Shown: one piece after another, positions 7,622 to 15,710 of the stretch
How positions within the stretch are numbered: position 1 is the stretch's first letter
Layout of the letters: each line of letters opens with the position of its first letter
Source of the DNA: G965247775 sp965247775
GTDB taxonomy: Bacteria > Chloroflexota > Dehalococcoidia > Bin125
Assembly: GCA_965247775.1 (NCBI GenBank)
Contig: OZ252031.1
Coordinates: forward strand, 372,001-436,000
DNA: 64,000 nucleotides
Direction of reading: 5' to 3'
The notes under the pieces: model-generated
Told to the model about the DNA's origin: nothing
Databases searched by the model: none
The model's input: only the letters and a program-made list of their open reading frames with translations
Translations under genes and position numbers: made by a program

Positions 7622-8734
7622 TCAGGCGCTGGGGGGGAGGGGAAGGTCGATGGGGCGGCCTTGCTGGAGGCTGCGCTCGATGGCGATGGTGACTTCCAGG
7701 ACGGTGCGGGCGTGGTGGGGGGTGGTGAGGGGGACGTCCCGGCCGGTGGTGACGTGCTCCAGCCAGGCGCGGGTTTCGTCGCGCATGGGGCCGTAGAAGC
7801 CGTCGAGGAGGAAGTCGCCGGCCATCATGGATTCCAGGAAGAGGACGTCGTGGTCGACGCCGGGGGCGTAGGGGGAGGGGATGGGGTGCTGGGTGGCGAG
7901 GACGGCGTCGCGGTGGGAGTCGTCGATGACGAGGGCGCCGTCGGTGCCCATGAGGTCGACGGCGATCTGACAGACGTTGGCGGGCCAGTTCTGGGGCTGG
8001 AGCCAGCTGGCGCCGAGCGAGAGGTTGCTGCCGTCGTCGAGGGTGAGGATGGCCCAGGCGCCGTCGCCGCCGGGGTGGTGGGTGAAGTGCCGGGCGCTGC
8101 CCTGGCCGTAGACGCGGACGGGGCGGCGGCCTTCGAAGTACCAGAGGCCGATATCGACCATGTAGGTGAGGGTGTCCATGACGGGGCCGGCGTGGGGGGA
8201 GCGTTTGTAGATTTCGGCAGCCATGTGGCGGGGGTTGTAGATGGTGAAGCGGCCGGTGAGGGGGCGGCCGAGGCGGCCCTGGGCGATCTGCTCCTTGCCG
8301 TTGAGGAAGCGGCGGCGGAGGCGCTGGGTATAGCCGACGCAGAGGTCGCCTTGGTACCGGTCGATGGCGGCAAGGATGCGGTCGGCCTGGGGGAGGGAGA
8401 GGTCGAGGGGCTTTTCGACGAGGACGGGCTTGCCGAGTTCGAGGGCACGGACGACGGGGTGGGCGTGGGCGTGCTCGGGGGTCGAGACGATGACGGCGTC
8501 GACTTGGGGGTGGGTGAGAACCTCCTCCGGGTCGGTGGAGTGGAGGTCCGCGCCGACCTCTTCGGCGATGAGTTCGACGCGGGCGGGGTCGGTGTCGGCG
8601 AGGGCGAGGAAGCCGACCTGGGGCGCTTCGCGGGTGAGGGTGGCGCGGAGGCGGCCCATACGGCCGGCGCCGATGTGGCCGATGCCGATGCGGCCGATGC
8701 CGGTGTGGGGGGTGGGGGTGAGGGGGTCGCTCAT
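7622..8734 (-). CDS. Gfo/Idh/MocA family oxidoreductase
   Basis: A 370-residue NAD(P)-dependent oxidoreductase. The N-terminal Rossmann fold shows I-G-A-G-R-M-G-R-L and I-V-S-T-P-E-H-A-H, and the catalytic V-E-K-P-L motif follows. The C-terminal alpha/beta domain contains M-V-D-I-G-L-W-Y. Such enzymes usually act on sugars, inositols or related polyols. The start overlaps the stop of the upstream paralogue by 4 bp, so the two are translationally coupled. The two proteins share many segments (Y-T-Q-R-L-R-R-R-F-L in both), pointing to a tandem duplication and perhaps a hetero-oligomer or successive steps on one substrate. Confidence 0.9.
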   Translation of the reverse strand: MSDPLTPTPHTGIGRIGIGHIGAGRMGRLRATLTREAPQVGFLALADTDPARVELIAEEVGADLHSTDPEEVLTHPQVDAVIVSTPEHAHAHPVVRALELGKPVLVEKPLDLSLPQADRILAAIDRYQGDLCVGYTQRLRRRFLNGKEQIAQGRLGRPLTGRFTIYNPRHMAAEIYKRSPHAGPVMDTLTYMVDIGLWYFEGRRPVRVYGQGSARHFTHHPGGDGAWAILTLDDGSNLSLGASWLQPQNWPANVCQIAVDLMGTDGALVIDDSHRDAVLATQHPIPSPYAPGVDHDVLFLESMMAGDFLLDGFYGPMRDETRAWLEHVTTGRDVPLTTPHHARTVLEVTIAIERSLQQGRPIDLPLPPSA

Positions 8735-9864
8735 GGGGCGCTCCGTAGCGGGAGGTCAATGACGGTCCCGCCGGCGAGGGCGCTTTCTTCCATGGCGAGG
8801 GTGAGTTCGAGGACGTCGCGGCCGTGGGGACCGTCGGGGAGGGGGATGGGGCCGCCGCCGGCGACGTGGTCCAGGAAGAGGCGGGTTTCGTCGCGCATGG
8901 GGCCGTAGAAGTCGCCGAGGGCCCAGTCGCCGGGCATCTGGGAGCCGAGGAAGGCGACGGGGAGGGTGGCGTTGGGGACGTAGGGGTGGGGGGTGGGGTC
9001 TTGGCTGGCGACGATGACGTCCGTGTGGGCGTCGTTGATGGTGAGGGCGCCGTCGGCGCCGAAGATTTCCATGCCCATGCTGGCGACGTAGGCGGGCCAG
9101 TTGTCGGGGAGGATGGCGCTGACGCCGAGGGAGGCGGTGGCGCCGTCTTGGAAGGTGACGATGGCCCAGCCGTAGTCGCCGAGTTTGCGGGGATGATCGG
9201 GGAAGACGTCGCTGCCGGCTTGGGCGTAGACGCGGACGGGCTTGCGCGGGGCGAAGAACCAGAGGGCCATGTCGGCGACGTAGGTGAGGCCGTCGGTGAT
9301 GGGGGAGGCGTGGGGGGCGCGTTTGTTGATTTCGCGGAATATGGCGCGGTTGTTGTAGATGTGCATGCGGGCCATGAGGACGGTGCCGAGGCGGCCGGCG
9401 CGGATGTGTTCCTTGACGGAGAGGAAGCGGCGGCGGAGGCGCTGGGTGTAGCCGACGTGGAGGGTGCCTTGGGAGGCGCCGAGGGTTTCGAGGATGCGGT
9501 CAGCGTCGACGAGGGTGAGAGCGAGGGGCTTTTCGACCAGGACGGTTTTGCCGGCTTGGAGGGCGGCGCAGACGGCGTCGGTGTGTTCGCCTTCGGGCGT
9601 GGAGACGATGACGGCGGTGACGTGGGGGTGGGAGAGGGCGGCGAGGTTGTCGTCGGTGTGGAGGTCGGCGCCGGTTTGCTGGGCGAGGGCGGCGGCTTGC
9701 TGGGGGTCGGCGTCGCTGAGGGCGAGGAAGTCGACGCGGGGGTCGCGGGCGGCGAGGTGGGCGCGGAGGCGGCCCATGCGGCCGTTGCCGATGACGGCGA
9801 CGCCGATCCGGTCGAGGCCGGTGTCGTCGGGGCTGGTGTCGTCGGGGCTGGGGGTGCGGGCCAT
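8731..9864 (-). CDS. Gfo/Idh/MocA family oxidoreductase, upstream paralogue
   Basis: A 377-residue paralogue of the next gene. It has the dinucleotide-binding motif V-I-G-N-G-R-M-G-R-L, I-V-S-T-P-E-G, the V-E-K-P-L catalytic lysine motif and Y-V-A-D-M-A-L-W-F. The N-terminus holds a short repeated acidic stretch (S-P-D-D-T twice) from an imperfect DNA duplication. Its last codons overlap the downstream gene (ATGA type). The pair is probably one operon transcribed from the TACCCT at 9889-9894. The substrate is unknown; a sugar or cyclitol is the usual guess for the family. Confidence 0.9.
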   Translation of the reverse strand: MARTPSPDDTSPDDTGLDRIGVAVIGNGRMGRLRAHLAARDPRVDFLALSDADPQQAAALAQQTGADLHTDDNLAALSHPHVTAVIVSTPEGEHTDAVCAALQAGKTVLVEKPLALTLVDADRILETLGASQGTLHVGYTQRLRRRFLSVKEHIRAGRLGTVLMARMHIYNNRAIFREINKRAPHASPITDGLTYVADMALWFFAPRKPVRVYAQAGSDVFPDHPRKLGDYGWAIVTFQDGATASLGVSAILPDNWPAYVASMGMEIFGADGALTINDAHTDVIVASQDPTPHPYVPNATLPVAFLGSQMPGDWALGDFYGPMRDETRLFLDHVAGGGPIPLPDGPHGRDVLELTLAMEESALAGGTVIDLPLRSAP

Positions 9865-9888
9865 GGCTGCCTCCGTTCCCGCCGGGCC

Positions 9889-9894
9889 AGGGTA
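9889..9894 (-). promoter_or_regulatory. Probable -10 element TACCCT
   Basis: Lies 24 bases upstream of the start at 9864 and matches the recurrent TAnnCT pattern. The divergent luciferase-like gene begins about 100 bp away. Confidence 0.4.
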
Positions 9895-9991
9895 GGGCAG
9901 GGTGGGGGTTGCGCGGCGTCGCCGGCGGCGCGAGCCTGCGCGGGATCGTGCCCGGCGGAGGGGCGGGATCGCAGGGGAAAGAGAGCGTGCG

Positions 9992-11194
9992 ATGAAGACG
10001 ATCCTGCAGGTCTACCCGATCATGGCGGACCCGGAGACGGCGGCGGCGAAGCGGCCGGTGGGGCGGGACGCGGAGCAGTACCAGGTGATGTTGGATTACC
10101 TGGTGCACACGGCGCGGACGGCCGACCGGCTGGGGTACTGGGGGATGTGCCACACGGAGCACCATTTCCACTCGGAGGGGCTGGAGGTCTCGCCGGATCC
10201 GGGGATCCTGAACCTGTACCTGGGGCTACACACGGAGCAGTTGCGGCTGGGGCAGCTGGGCTACGTGCTGCCGACGCGGGATCCGATCCGGCTGGCGGAG
10301 CAGACGGCGATGATCGACCACATGCTCAAGGGGCGGTTTTTCGTGGGGCTGGCGCGGGGATACCAGCGGCGCTGGACGAACGTGCTTGGGCAGGTGTTCG
10401 GGGCGCAGGGGACGTATTCGGACCAGTCCGAGATCGACCTGACGAACCGTCGGATTTTCGAGGAGCACCTGCACCTGCTGCGACGGGCATGGACGGAGGA
10501 TGCGATCGACTGGAAGAGCGAGGGGTACATGGTGCCGTACCCGAACACGGAGTGGCCGGCGGCGGAGTTGGCGCGGGAGCTGGGGGTGCCGGGGGAGGTG
10601 GACGACGAGGGGATCATGCAGAAGGTGAGCGTGGTGCCGAGTCCGTATCAGAAGCCGCATCCGCCGCTGTTCCAGGCGTTCTCGGTGAGTCCGGCGACGA
10701 TTGAGTGGTGCGCGGAGCAGGACATCATTCCGACGGTGCTGCCGGGGCCGCTGGAGCGGGTGCAGGAGCTGGCGGAGACGTACCAGCGGGTGTGCCGGGA
10801 GCACGGGCGGGACTACGCGCTGGGGGAGCACAACGCGATCGTGCGGGATGTGTTCATTCTTGAAGAGGGTGAAGACATTGAGGAGTACGTGGAGAAGTAC
10901 GAGGCGCCGGTCTGGGCGACCTACTTCGGGCACTTCGGCTTCTACGAGGCGTTCCGGCTGCCCGGGGAGGAGGGGCCGGTGCCGAGCCCCGGGGAGACGC
11001 TGGCGGAGCGGATGATCAAGTCGGAGTATCTGCTGATCGGGACGATGGACGAGGTGAAGGCGAAGGTGCAGGCGATCCAGGATCGGTTCCACTTCGAGTA
11101 CTGGGTGTTGCTGTGGCACATTGGCTTGATGTCGACGGAGAAGTCGGACGAGCAGCTAGAGCGGTTCGCGGAGATCATGCAGGCGGTGGAGTAG
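9992..11194 (+). CDS. Luciferase-like flavin-dependent monooxygenase
   Basis: A 400-residue LLM-class (bacterial luciferase-like TIM barrel) oxidoreductase using FMN or F420. Characteristic segments are G-Y-W-G-M-C-H-T-E-H-H-F near residue 50, G-Y-V-L-P-T-R-D-P-I-R-L, and G-R-F-F-V-G-L-A-R-G. The C-terminal part includes L-L-I-G-T-M-D-E-V. It may oxidise a small organic substrate; a conserved active-site His is present in the H-T-E-H-H run. The ATG at 9992 follows GGGGAAAGAGAG, while the open frame further upstream is Arg-rich and unlikely to be translated. It stands alone, facing away from the Gfo/Idh/MocA pair. Confidence 0.88.
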   Translation: MKTILQVYPIMADPETAAAKRPVGRDAEQYQVMLDYLVHTARTADRLGYWGMCHTEHHFHSEGLEVSPDPGILNLYLGLHTEQLRLGQLGYVLPTRDPIRLAEQTAMIDHMLKGRFFVGLARGYQRRWTNVLGQVFGAQGTYSDQSEIDLTNRRIFEEHLHLLRRAWTEDAIDWKSEGYMVPYPNTEWPAAELARELGVPGEVDDEGIMQKVSVVPSPYQKPHPPLFQAFSVSPATIEWCAEQDIIPTVLPGPLERVQELAETYQRVCREHGRDYALGEHNAIVRDVFILEEGEDIEEYVEKYEAPVWATYFGHFGFYEAFRLPGEEGPVPSPGETLAERMIKSEYLLIGTMDEVKAKVQAIQDRFHFEYWVLLWHIGLMSTEKSDEQLERFAEIMQAVE

Positions 11195-11222
11195 GGGAGG
11201 GGTGCAGCGAAGGGGTGGGGGG

Positions 11223-11291
11223 CCCGTTCGCGTCCTTCGAGCGGCGCCCTTCGACTCGCTGCGCGCGCTCAGGACAGGCAGGGCGAACGGG
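11223..11291. repeat. REP-like inverted repeat after the luciferase-like gene
   Basis: Outer 9-bp arms CCCGTTCGC (11223-11231) and GCGAACGGG (11283-11291) are perfectly complementary. Inner arms GTCCT and AGGAC extend the pairing. The middle contains CCCTTCGACTCGCTGCGC and CTCAGGACAGG, wording common in interspersed intergenic palindromes of environmental genomes. It could act as a bidirectional terminator between the convergent neighbours. Confidence 0.6.
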
Positions 11292-11304
11292 ACGCGGCGG
11301 GCGA

Positions 11305-11370
11305 CCTCACCCCCGAGCCCCCTCTCTCTCTGAACTGATGGAGAGGGGCTGAACCGATGGAGAGGGGGGA
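11305..11370. repeat. Second palindromic intergenic element
   Basis: The segment begins CCTCACCCCCGAGCCCCC. It carries CCCCTCTC (11319-11326) facing GAGAGGGG (11341-11348), followed by a near copy of the right arm (CTGAACCGATGGAGAGGGG). The partly duplicated right arm suggests an interspersed repeat that has undergone local duplication. Confidence 0.55.
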
Positions 11371-11409
11371 GCGAAGGTTTCCGTTGGCGGCGCGTTCGGG
11401 GCGGGAGTG

Positions 11410-12273
11410 TCAGGCGGGGGGCGCGCGGGCAGGGGCTGGTCGGCGGCGGGCGGTGAGGCCCCGCGGGGAGAGGAGAAAGGCGAGGATGAAGAGGGCGACG
11501 GCGGCGAGGACGATGGCGGGGCCGGCGGCGACGTCGAGGTGGAAGGAGGCGTAGAGGCCGCCGACGACGGCGAGGAGGCCGGCGAGGGCACCGAGGGCCA
11601 TCATGCGGGGGAGGCTGCGGGAGAGGAGCTGGGCGGCGGCGGCGGGGGCGACGAGCATGGCGAGGGCGAGGACGACGCCGACGAGGCGGAAGGCGACGAC
11701 GGCGGCAAGGGCGATGAGGACGAGCATGCCCGCTTGGACGAGAGCGACGGGGACGCCGCTGGCGGCGGCCATCCCGGGGTCGTAGGCGACGTAGCGGAGT
11801 TCGGGGTAGAAGTAGGCGGTGGCGAGGCAGATGAGGGCGGTGAGGGCGCCCATGGTGATGACGTCGGCGTCGGCGACGCCGAGGATGTTGCCGACGAGGA
11901 AGGCGTTGAGGTTGAGGGCGGAGTTGCGCTCGCTGCTGATGAGGAGGAGGCCGAGGGCGAAGAGGCCGGCGAACATGATGCCGATGGCGGTGTCGGGTCG
12001 GAGGCGGGCGTGCTGGGTGAGGGCGGAGACGCCGAGGGCTGTGGCGACGGCGGCGAGGGCGGCGGCGAGGGTGACGGCAACGGCGCCGGCGCCGCTGAGG
12101 AAGGCGACGGCCGCGCCGGCGAGCTGGGTGTGGGCGACGGCGTCGCCGAGGAAGGCGAGGCCTTTGAGGACGACGAAGACGCCGACGACGCTGCCAGCGA
12201 GGGCGACGATGGCGCCGGCTAGGAGGGCGCGGCGCATGAACTCGAAATGCCAGGGGTCGGTGAGCCAGTCCAT
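11410..12273 (-). CDS. Zinc/manganese ABC transporter permease (ZnuB/TroC family)
   Basis: A 287-residue polytopic membrane protein of the ABC-3 metal permease family. It has about eight hydrophobic segments, the family hallmark L-K-G-L-A-F-L-G-D-A-V-A-H near residue 40, and a second hallmark V-G-V-V-L-A-L-A-M-L-V-A-P-A-A. It would form the membrane channel of a Zn2+ or Mn2+ uptake system together with an ATPase and a periplasmic metal-binding lipoprotein. Neither partner is adjacent: upstream is an unrelated SDR and downstream are the palindromic repeats. The partners must be elsewhere or lost. Confidence 0.9.
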   Translation of the reverse strand: MDWLTDPWHFEFMRRALLAGAIVALAGSVVGVFVVLKGLAFLGDAVAHTQLAGAAVAFLSGAGAVAVTLAAALAAVATALGVSALTQHARLRPDTAIGIMFAGLFALGLLLISSERNSALNLNAFLVGNILGVADADVITMGALTALICLATAYFYPELRYVAYDPGMAAASGVPVALVQAGMLVLIALAAVVAFRLVGVVLALAMLVAPAAAAQLLSRSLPRMMALGALAGLLAVVGGLYASFHLDVAAGPAIVLAAVALFILAFLLSPRGLTARRRPAPARAPPA

Positions 12274-12297
12274 GGGGTCGTCTCGGGGGTGGGGGAC

Positions 12298-13083
12298 CTA
12301 GATGTGGGTGAGGCCGGCGGTGATGGTGAGGGTCTCGGCGGTCATGCCGGCGGATTCATCGGAGCCGAGGTAGACGGCGAGGTGGGCGATCTCCTCGGAC
12401 TTGAGGAGGCGGCCCATGGCGACGCGCTGGAGGAGGAGGTCTTGGGCTCCTTCGACGGGGATGGCGGCGGCGGCGGCGAATTCCGGCAGGGCTTCCTGGA
12501 GGAGCGGGGTGTCGACGTAACCGGGGCAGATGGCGTTGGCGGTGACGCCGCTGGTGGCGAGTTCCCAGCCGAGGCACTTGGTGAGGCCGACGACGGCGTG
12601 CTTGGAGGCGTTGTAGGGGCTCTGGAAGCGAGAGCCGAAGACGCCAGCGGTCGAGGCGATGTTGACGATGCGGCCCCAGCCGGCCTGGACCATGGCGGGC
12701 AGAAACGCCTGGGTGACGCGGATGGTGCCGTAGCAGTTGACGTCCATGACGGCCTGGAAGTCGGCCAGGGTCTGGTCTTGGAAGAGCGCGGCCTTGCCGA
12801 TGCCGGCGTTGTTGACGACGACGTCGACGGGGCCGAAGGGTTGGGCGGCCTGGGAGGCGAGCCGGGCGACGGCGTCGTCGCGGGTGACGTCGCAAGGGAC
12901 GGCGGCGGCGCGGCCACCGGCGGCGGTGATGGCCTGGGCGCCCGCTTCGATCTGGGAGACGGTGCGGGCGGCGAGGATGACGGCGGCGCCCTCGGCGGCG
13001 TAGCGCTCGGCGATGGCGCGGCCGATGCCGCGTCCGGCGCCGGTCACGACGGCGACCCGTCCTTGCATGCGCCCGCTGGCCAT
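12298..13083 (-). CDS. Short-chain dehydrogenase (3-hydroxybutyrate dehydrogenase-like)
   Basis: A 261-residue classical SDR. The cofactor motif T-G-A-G-R-G-I-G is near residue 15, N-N-A-G-I-G near 90, catalytic Ser in N-I-A-S-T-A-G, and Y-N-A-S-K carries the Tyr and Lys. The segment N-A-I-C-P-G-Y-V-D-T-P-L and overall length resemble D-3-hydroxybutyrate dehydrogenases, so a beta-hydroxyacid or ketone substrate is possible. The true start could be the ATG five codons in (M-Q-G-R-V). A GAGGAGG ribosome-binding site precedes it. A TAGCCT at 13131-13136 could be its -10 element. Confidence 0.88.
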   Translation of the reverse strand: MASGRMQGRVAVVTGAGRGIGRAIAERYAAEGAAVILAARTVSQIEAGAQAITAAGGRAAAVPCDVTRDDAVARLASQAAQPFGPVDVVVNNAGIGKAALFQDQTLADFQAVMDVNCYGTIRVTQAFLPAMVQAGWGRIVNIASTAGVFGSRFQSPYNASKHAVVGLTKCLGWELATSGVTANAICPGYVDTPLLQEALPEFAAAAAIPVEGAQDLLLQRVAMGRLLKSEEIAHLAVYLGSDESAGMTAETLTITAGLTHI

Positions 13084-13499
13084 CGGTGTCCTCCTCGATC
13101 GCGGCCGCTGGGGCGGCCGGTGGCAGGGGTAGGCTAGCGGCCTGGGGCCGTTGGCTGGAGTTGGGAGGCGGGTGGGGGTGGTGGGGGTGGGACGTCAGTC
13201 CAAGAAGGGGCGAGCGAGGAGGGTGCCGACGGCGAGGGTGAGGGGTGAGGAAGAAGGTGTGGGGAGGTACCAGGCCACGCGCTCGATGGGGGGTGGGACG
13301 TCAGCCCGGCCTTCCGGCCGGGTGGGAGGTGGGGGTGGCCAGGCGGTCATGGGCTCTCCACTGCACGTGAAGGATTTCTCCGGCGGGGGTCTTGCGCCTG
13401 TAGTAAGGACATAATACTCCTCGTGGAGATGAGGAGGCTGGCCCCCCCCCCGGGGGGGCACCGGCCTTGCGACCGGCGCGGAACTCATCCTGGTTGGGG
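13084..13499. other. Intergenic region with homopolymer tract and direct repeats
   Basis: No supported gene. The 14-mer GGGTGGGACGTCAG occurs twice about 105 bp apart (near 13185 and 13290). A C10G7 block (13442-13458) forms a 7-bp perfect palindrome directly beyond the sigma gene stop region. A 51-codon minus-strand frame from 13350 has an adjacent GGAGAG, but its sequence is Pro-rich without a recognisable fold. Confidence 0.5.
13409..13436 (-). terminator. Possible terminator of the sigma-factor transcript
   Basis: On the minus strand CTCCTC and GAGGAG (13436-13431 and 13422-13417) form a 6-bp stem with an 8-nt loop, followed by TATTATG, a rare AT-rich patch in this GC-rich region. It sits about 65 bp after the sigma gene stop. 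The stem is short and the T-run weak. Confidence 0.4.
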
Positions 13500-15008
13500 C
13501 TAGTCGATGTAGTCGCGGAGCTTCTGGGCGCGGGTGGGGTGACGCAGCTTGGCGAGGGCCTTGGTCTCGATCTGGCGGATGCGCTCGCGGGTGAGGCTGA
13601 AGACCTCGCCGACCTCGGAGAGGGTGCGGCTGCGGCCGTCGGCGAGGCCGAAGCGGAGTTCGAGGACTTCGCGCTCGCGGGGGCTGAGCCCGCCGAGGGC
13701 GTCCGCGAGGGCCTCGCGCATGAGGGTGTAGTCGACGGTGTCCGGGGGGGCAGGGGCGTCCGCGTCCTCGATGAAGCTGCCCAGGGTATCGGCGTCTTCG
13801 TCGACGCCGACGGGGGAGTCGAGGGAGGCGGGCTCGAGGCTGGCTTTGAGGATCTCGCGGACGCGATCCTCGGAGAGGTCCATGGCGCGGCCGATCTCGG
13901 CGGGGGTGGGTTCGCGACCGTACTCCTGCACGAAGCGGCGGGCGGCGCGATTGAGCTTGTTGAGGACCTCGGTGAGGTGCACGGGGATACGGATGGTGCG
14001 GGACTTGTCGGCGATGGCGCGGGTGACGGCCTGGCGGATCCACCAGGTGGCGTAGGTGGAGAACTTGTAGCCTTTGCGGTAGTCGAACTTTTCGACGCCG
14101 CGGAAGAGGCCGATGTTGCCTTCCTGGATGAGGTCGAGGAGGGGCAGGCCGCGGCCGCCGTACTTCTTGGCGACAGCGACGACGAGGCGGAGGTTGGCCT
14201 CGATGAGGTGGGTTTCGGCTTCGTGGGCTTCGCGCTTGATGCGGTCCAGGTAGCGCTCCAGGCGGGGCAGGAGGGCCTGGAGGCGCGGGGCGAGGCCGGC
14301 GTCGGGCGGATGGACGGCGTCCTCGCCGCCGGCGGCCTGGACGGTGCGGCGCAGGAGGTCCGGCTCGAGGAGGTGGCTGACGATGGAGAGGCGGACGAGT
14401 TCGTCCTGGGCGGCTTTGGGGTCGAGCTTGCGGACGCGGCAGAGGCGGTCGTGGAGGTCCTCGTCGAGGATGCCATCGACGCGGTCGCGGAAGGCGGGAT
14501 CGGCGATGAGGTCGAGGCGGGAGCGCTTGCCCCAGCGGAGGGCGCGGGCGACGACGTTGAGGGTGGGGCGCAGGGCGGCGAACTGCTGGAGCAGGAGCAG
14601 CCAGACATCGAGGGGGCCGGGGGGGTGGCCGTGCTGCTCAGTGAAGGTCTCGTGAAGGCCGTGGATCCAGTTGCCGTCTTCGAGGCGGCGGGCGAGGCGG
14701 CGCTCGTCGGCGGCGGTGAGGAGATCGACGCGGCCGATCTCGGAGAGGTACTGGCGGACGGCGTCGTCGGTGCCGACGTCCGTGGCGGAGAAGGGGCGGG
14801 CGCGGGCGCGCTTGGCGGGGCGGGTGAGCCAGGCGGGGGGCGCGGCGACGGCACCGGCGCGGGGGGCTTCCTGGGCGCGGGCGGCGCGGCGGCGGGCAGC
14901 GGCGCGCTCCGTGCTGGGGGCGGCGTTGGCCGCGGCGGGCACGGGCGCGGCCGGGCGGCGGGCGCGGCGGCGGCGGTCGGGGGCTGGCTGGAGGTCGGTC
15001 TTCGTCAT
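13500..15008 (-). CDS. rpoD: Principal-type RNA polymerase sigma factor (RpoD/SigA family)
   Basis: A 502-residue sigma-70. An Ala/Arg-rich N-terminal tail of about 90 residues precedes region 1.2 (D-A-V-R-Q-Y-L-S-E-I-G). Then comes a non-conserved insert of about 150 residues, and region 2 (N-L-R-L-V-V-A-V-A-K-K-Y, L-D-L-I-Q-E-G-N-I-G-L, Y-K-F-S-T-Y-A-T-W-W-I-R-Q-A). Region 3 follows (R-I-P-V-H), and region 4 has L-S-P-R-E-R-E-V-L-E-L-R-F-G-L and the -35 helix V-F-S-L-T-R-E-R-I-R-Q-I-E. It directs housekeeping or group-2 promoters; a TAnnCT -10 would fit the conserved region 2.4. It lies downstream of a small basic ORF and a 25-bp repeat array that probably lies in its leader. Confidence 0.93.
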   Translation of the reverse strand: MTKTDLQPAPDRRRRARRPAAPVPAAANAAPSTERAAARRRAARAQEAPRAGAVAAPPAWLTRPAKRARARPFSATDVGTDDAVRQYLSEIGRVDLLTAADERRLARRLEDGNWIHGLHETFTEQHGHPPGPLDVWLLLLQQFAALRPTLNVVARALRWGKRSRLDLIADPAFRDRVDGILDEDLHDRLCRVRKLDPKAAQDELVRLSIVSHLLEPDLLRRTVQAAGGEDAVHPPDAGLAPRLQALLPRLERYLDRIKREAHEAETHLIEANLRLVVAVAKKYGGRGLPLLDLIQEGNIGLFRGVEKFDYRKGYKFSTYATWWIRQAVTRAIADKSRTIRIPVHLTEVLNKLNRAARRFVQEYGREPTPAEIGRAMDLSEDRVREILKASLEPASLDSPVGVDEDADTLGSFIEDADAPAPPDTVDYTLMREALADALGGLSPREREVLELRFGLADGRSRTLSEVGEVFSLTRERIRQIETKALAKLRHPTRAQKLRDYID

Positions 15009-15108
15009 TGCGTTTCGTACTCTGGGTCAGCGCGGGGACGGAGGGGCGGCGAGGGGGCGGCGGTGCGAAGAGCCGCTGTGGGAGATGTCGCCAGACGTGG
15101 CGGGTGGC

Positions 15109-15282
15109 TTAGCGATCGCGCCGCGGGCCGTAGCGGGGTGCGGGGCGGCCGGCGCGGGCGAATTCGGGCAGGCCGGCGCGGAGGTAGCTGTTGTGGCCCT
15201 TGCGATGATCCAGGTTGGCGGGCTGGCGGTCCGGATCCTGGGGCTGCGCGTTGCCGCGGCGTCGCCTGCGTGGTTTGGTCAT
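15109..15282 (-). CDS. Small Arg-rich basic protein of 57 residues
   Basis: Starts M-T-K-P-R-R-R-R-R-G and ends R-Y-G-P-R-R-D-R, with a more hydrophobic centre (N-S-Y-L-R-A-G-L-P-E-F-A). AGAAGGG lies 6 bases before the ATG, a good ribosome-binding site by local standards. The high positive charge suggests nucleic-acid or ribosome contact, but I recognise no family. It lies between the tandem repeat array and the sigma gene on the same strand and may share their transcript. Its frame differs from that of the repeats directly upstream of its ATG. Confidence 0.5.
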   Translation of the reverse strand: MTKPRRRRRGNAQPQDPDRQPANLDHRKGHNSYLRAGLPEFARAGRPAPRYGPRRDR

Positions 15283-15302
15283 GATCACCCTTCTGCACAG
15301 AT

Positions 15303-15710
15303 TCCCGCGCGTCCCGCGCATTGGGCCTCCCGCGCGTCCCGCGCATTGGGCCTCCCGCGCGTCCCGCGCATTGGGCCTCCCGCGCGTCCCGCGCATTGGG
15401 CCTCCCGCGCGTCCCGCGCATTGGGCCTCCCGCGCGTCCCGCGCATTGGGCCTCCCGCGCGTCCCGCGCATTGGGCCTCCCGCGCGTCCCGCGCATTGGG
15501 CCTCCCGCGCGTCCCGCGCATTGGGCCTCCCGCGCGTCCCGCGCATTGGGCCTCCCGCGCGTCCCGCGCATTGGGCCTCCCGCGCGTCCCGCGCATTGGG
15601 CCTCCCGCGCGTCCCGCGCATTGGGCCTCCCGCGCGTCCCGCGCATTGGGCCTCCCGCGCGTCCCGCGCATTGGGCCTCCGCGCCTCCCGCGCGTCCCGC
15701 GCATTGGGCC
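15303..15710. repeat. Sixteen-copy 25-bp GC-rich tandem repeat (minisatellite)
   Basis: Fifteen perfect head-to-tail copies of TCCCGCGCGTCCCGCGCATT+GGGCC fill 15303-15677. An 8-bp interruption (TCCGCGCC) follows, then one more perfect copy at 15686-15710. Each unit contains a near duplication of 9 bp (TCCCGCGCG, TCCCGCGCA) and a small hairpin GCGCG-TCC-CGCGC. Because 25 is not a multiple of three, all frames stay open across it; these long frames are artefacts. It lies upstream of the small basic protein and the sigma gene. Confidence 0.97.

Noticed and set aside
13195..13350. 51-codon minus-strand frame M-T-A-W-P-P-P-P-P
   Set aside because: A GGAGAG precedes it, but the sequence is Pro-rich with one weak hydrophobic stretch and no family match that I can justify.
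15303..15710. CRISPR array
   Set aside because: Units are directly adjacent with no unique spacers and no cas genes are present.
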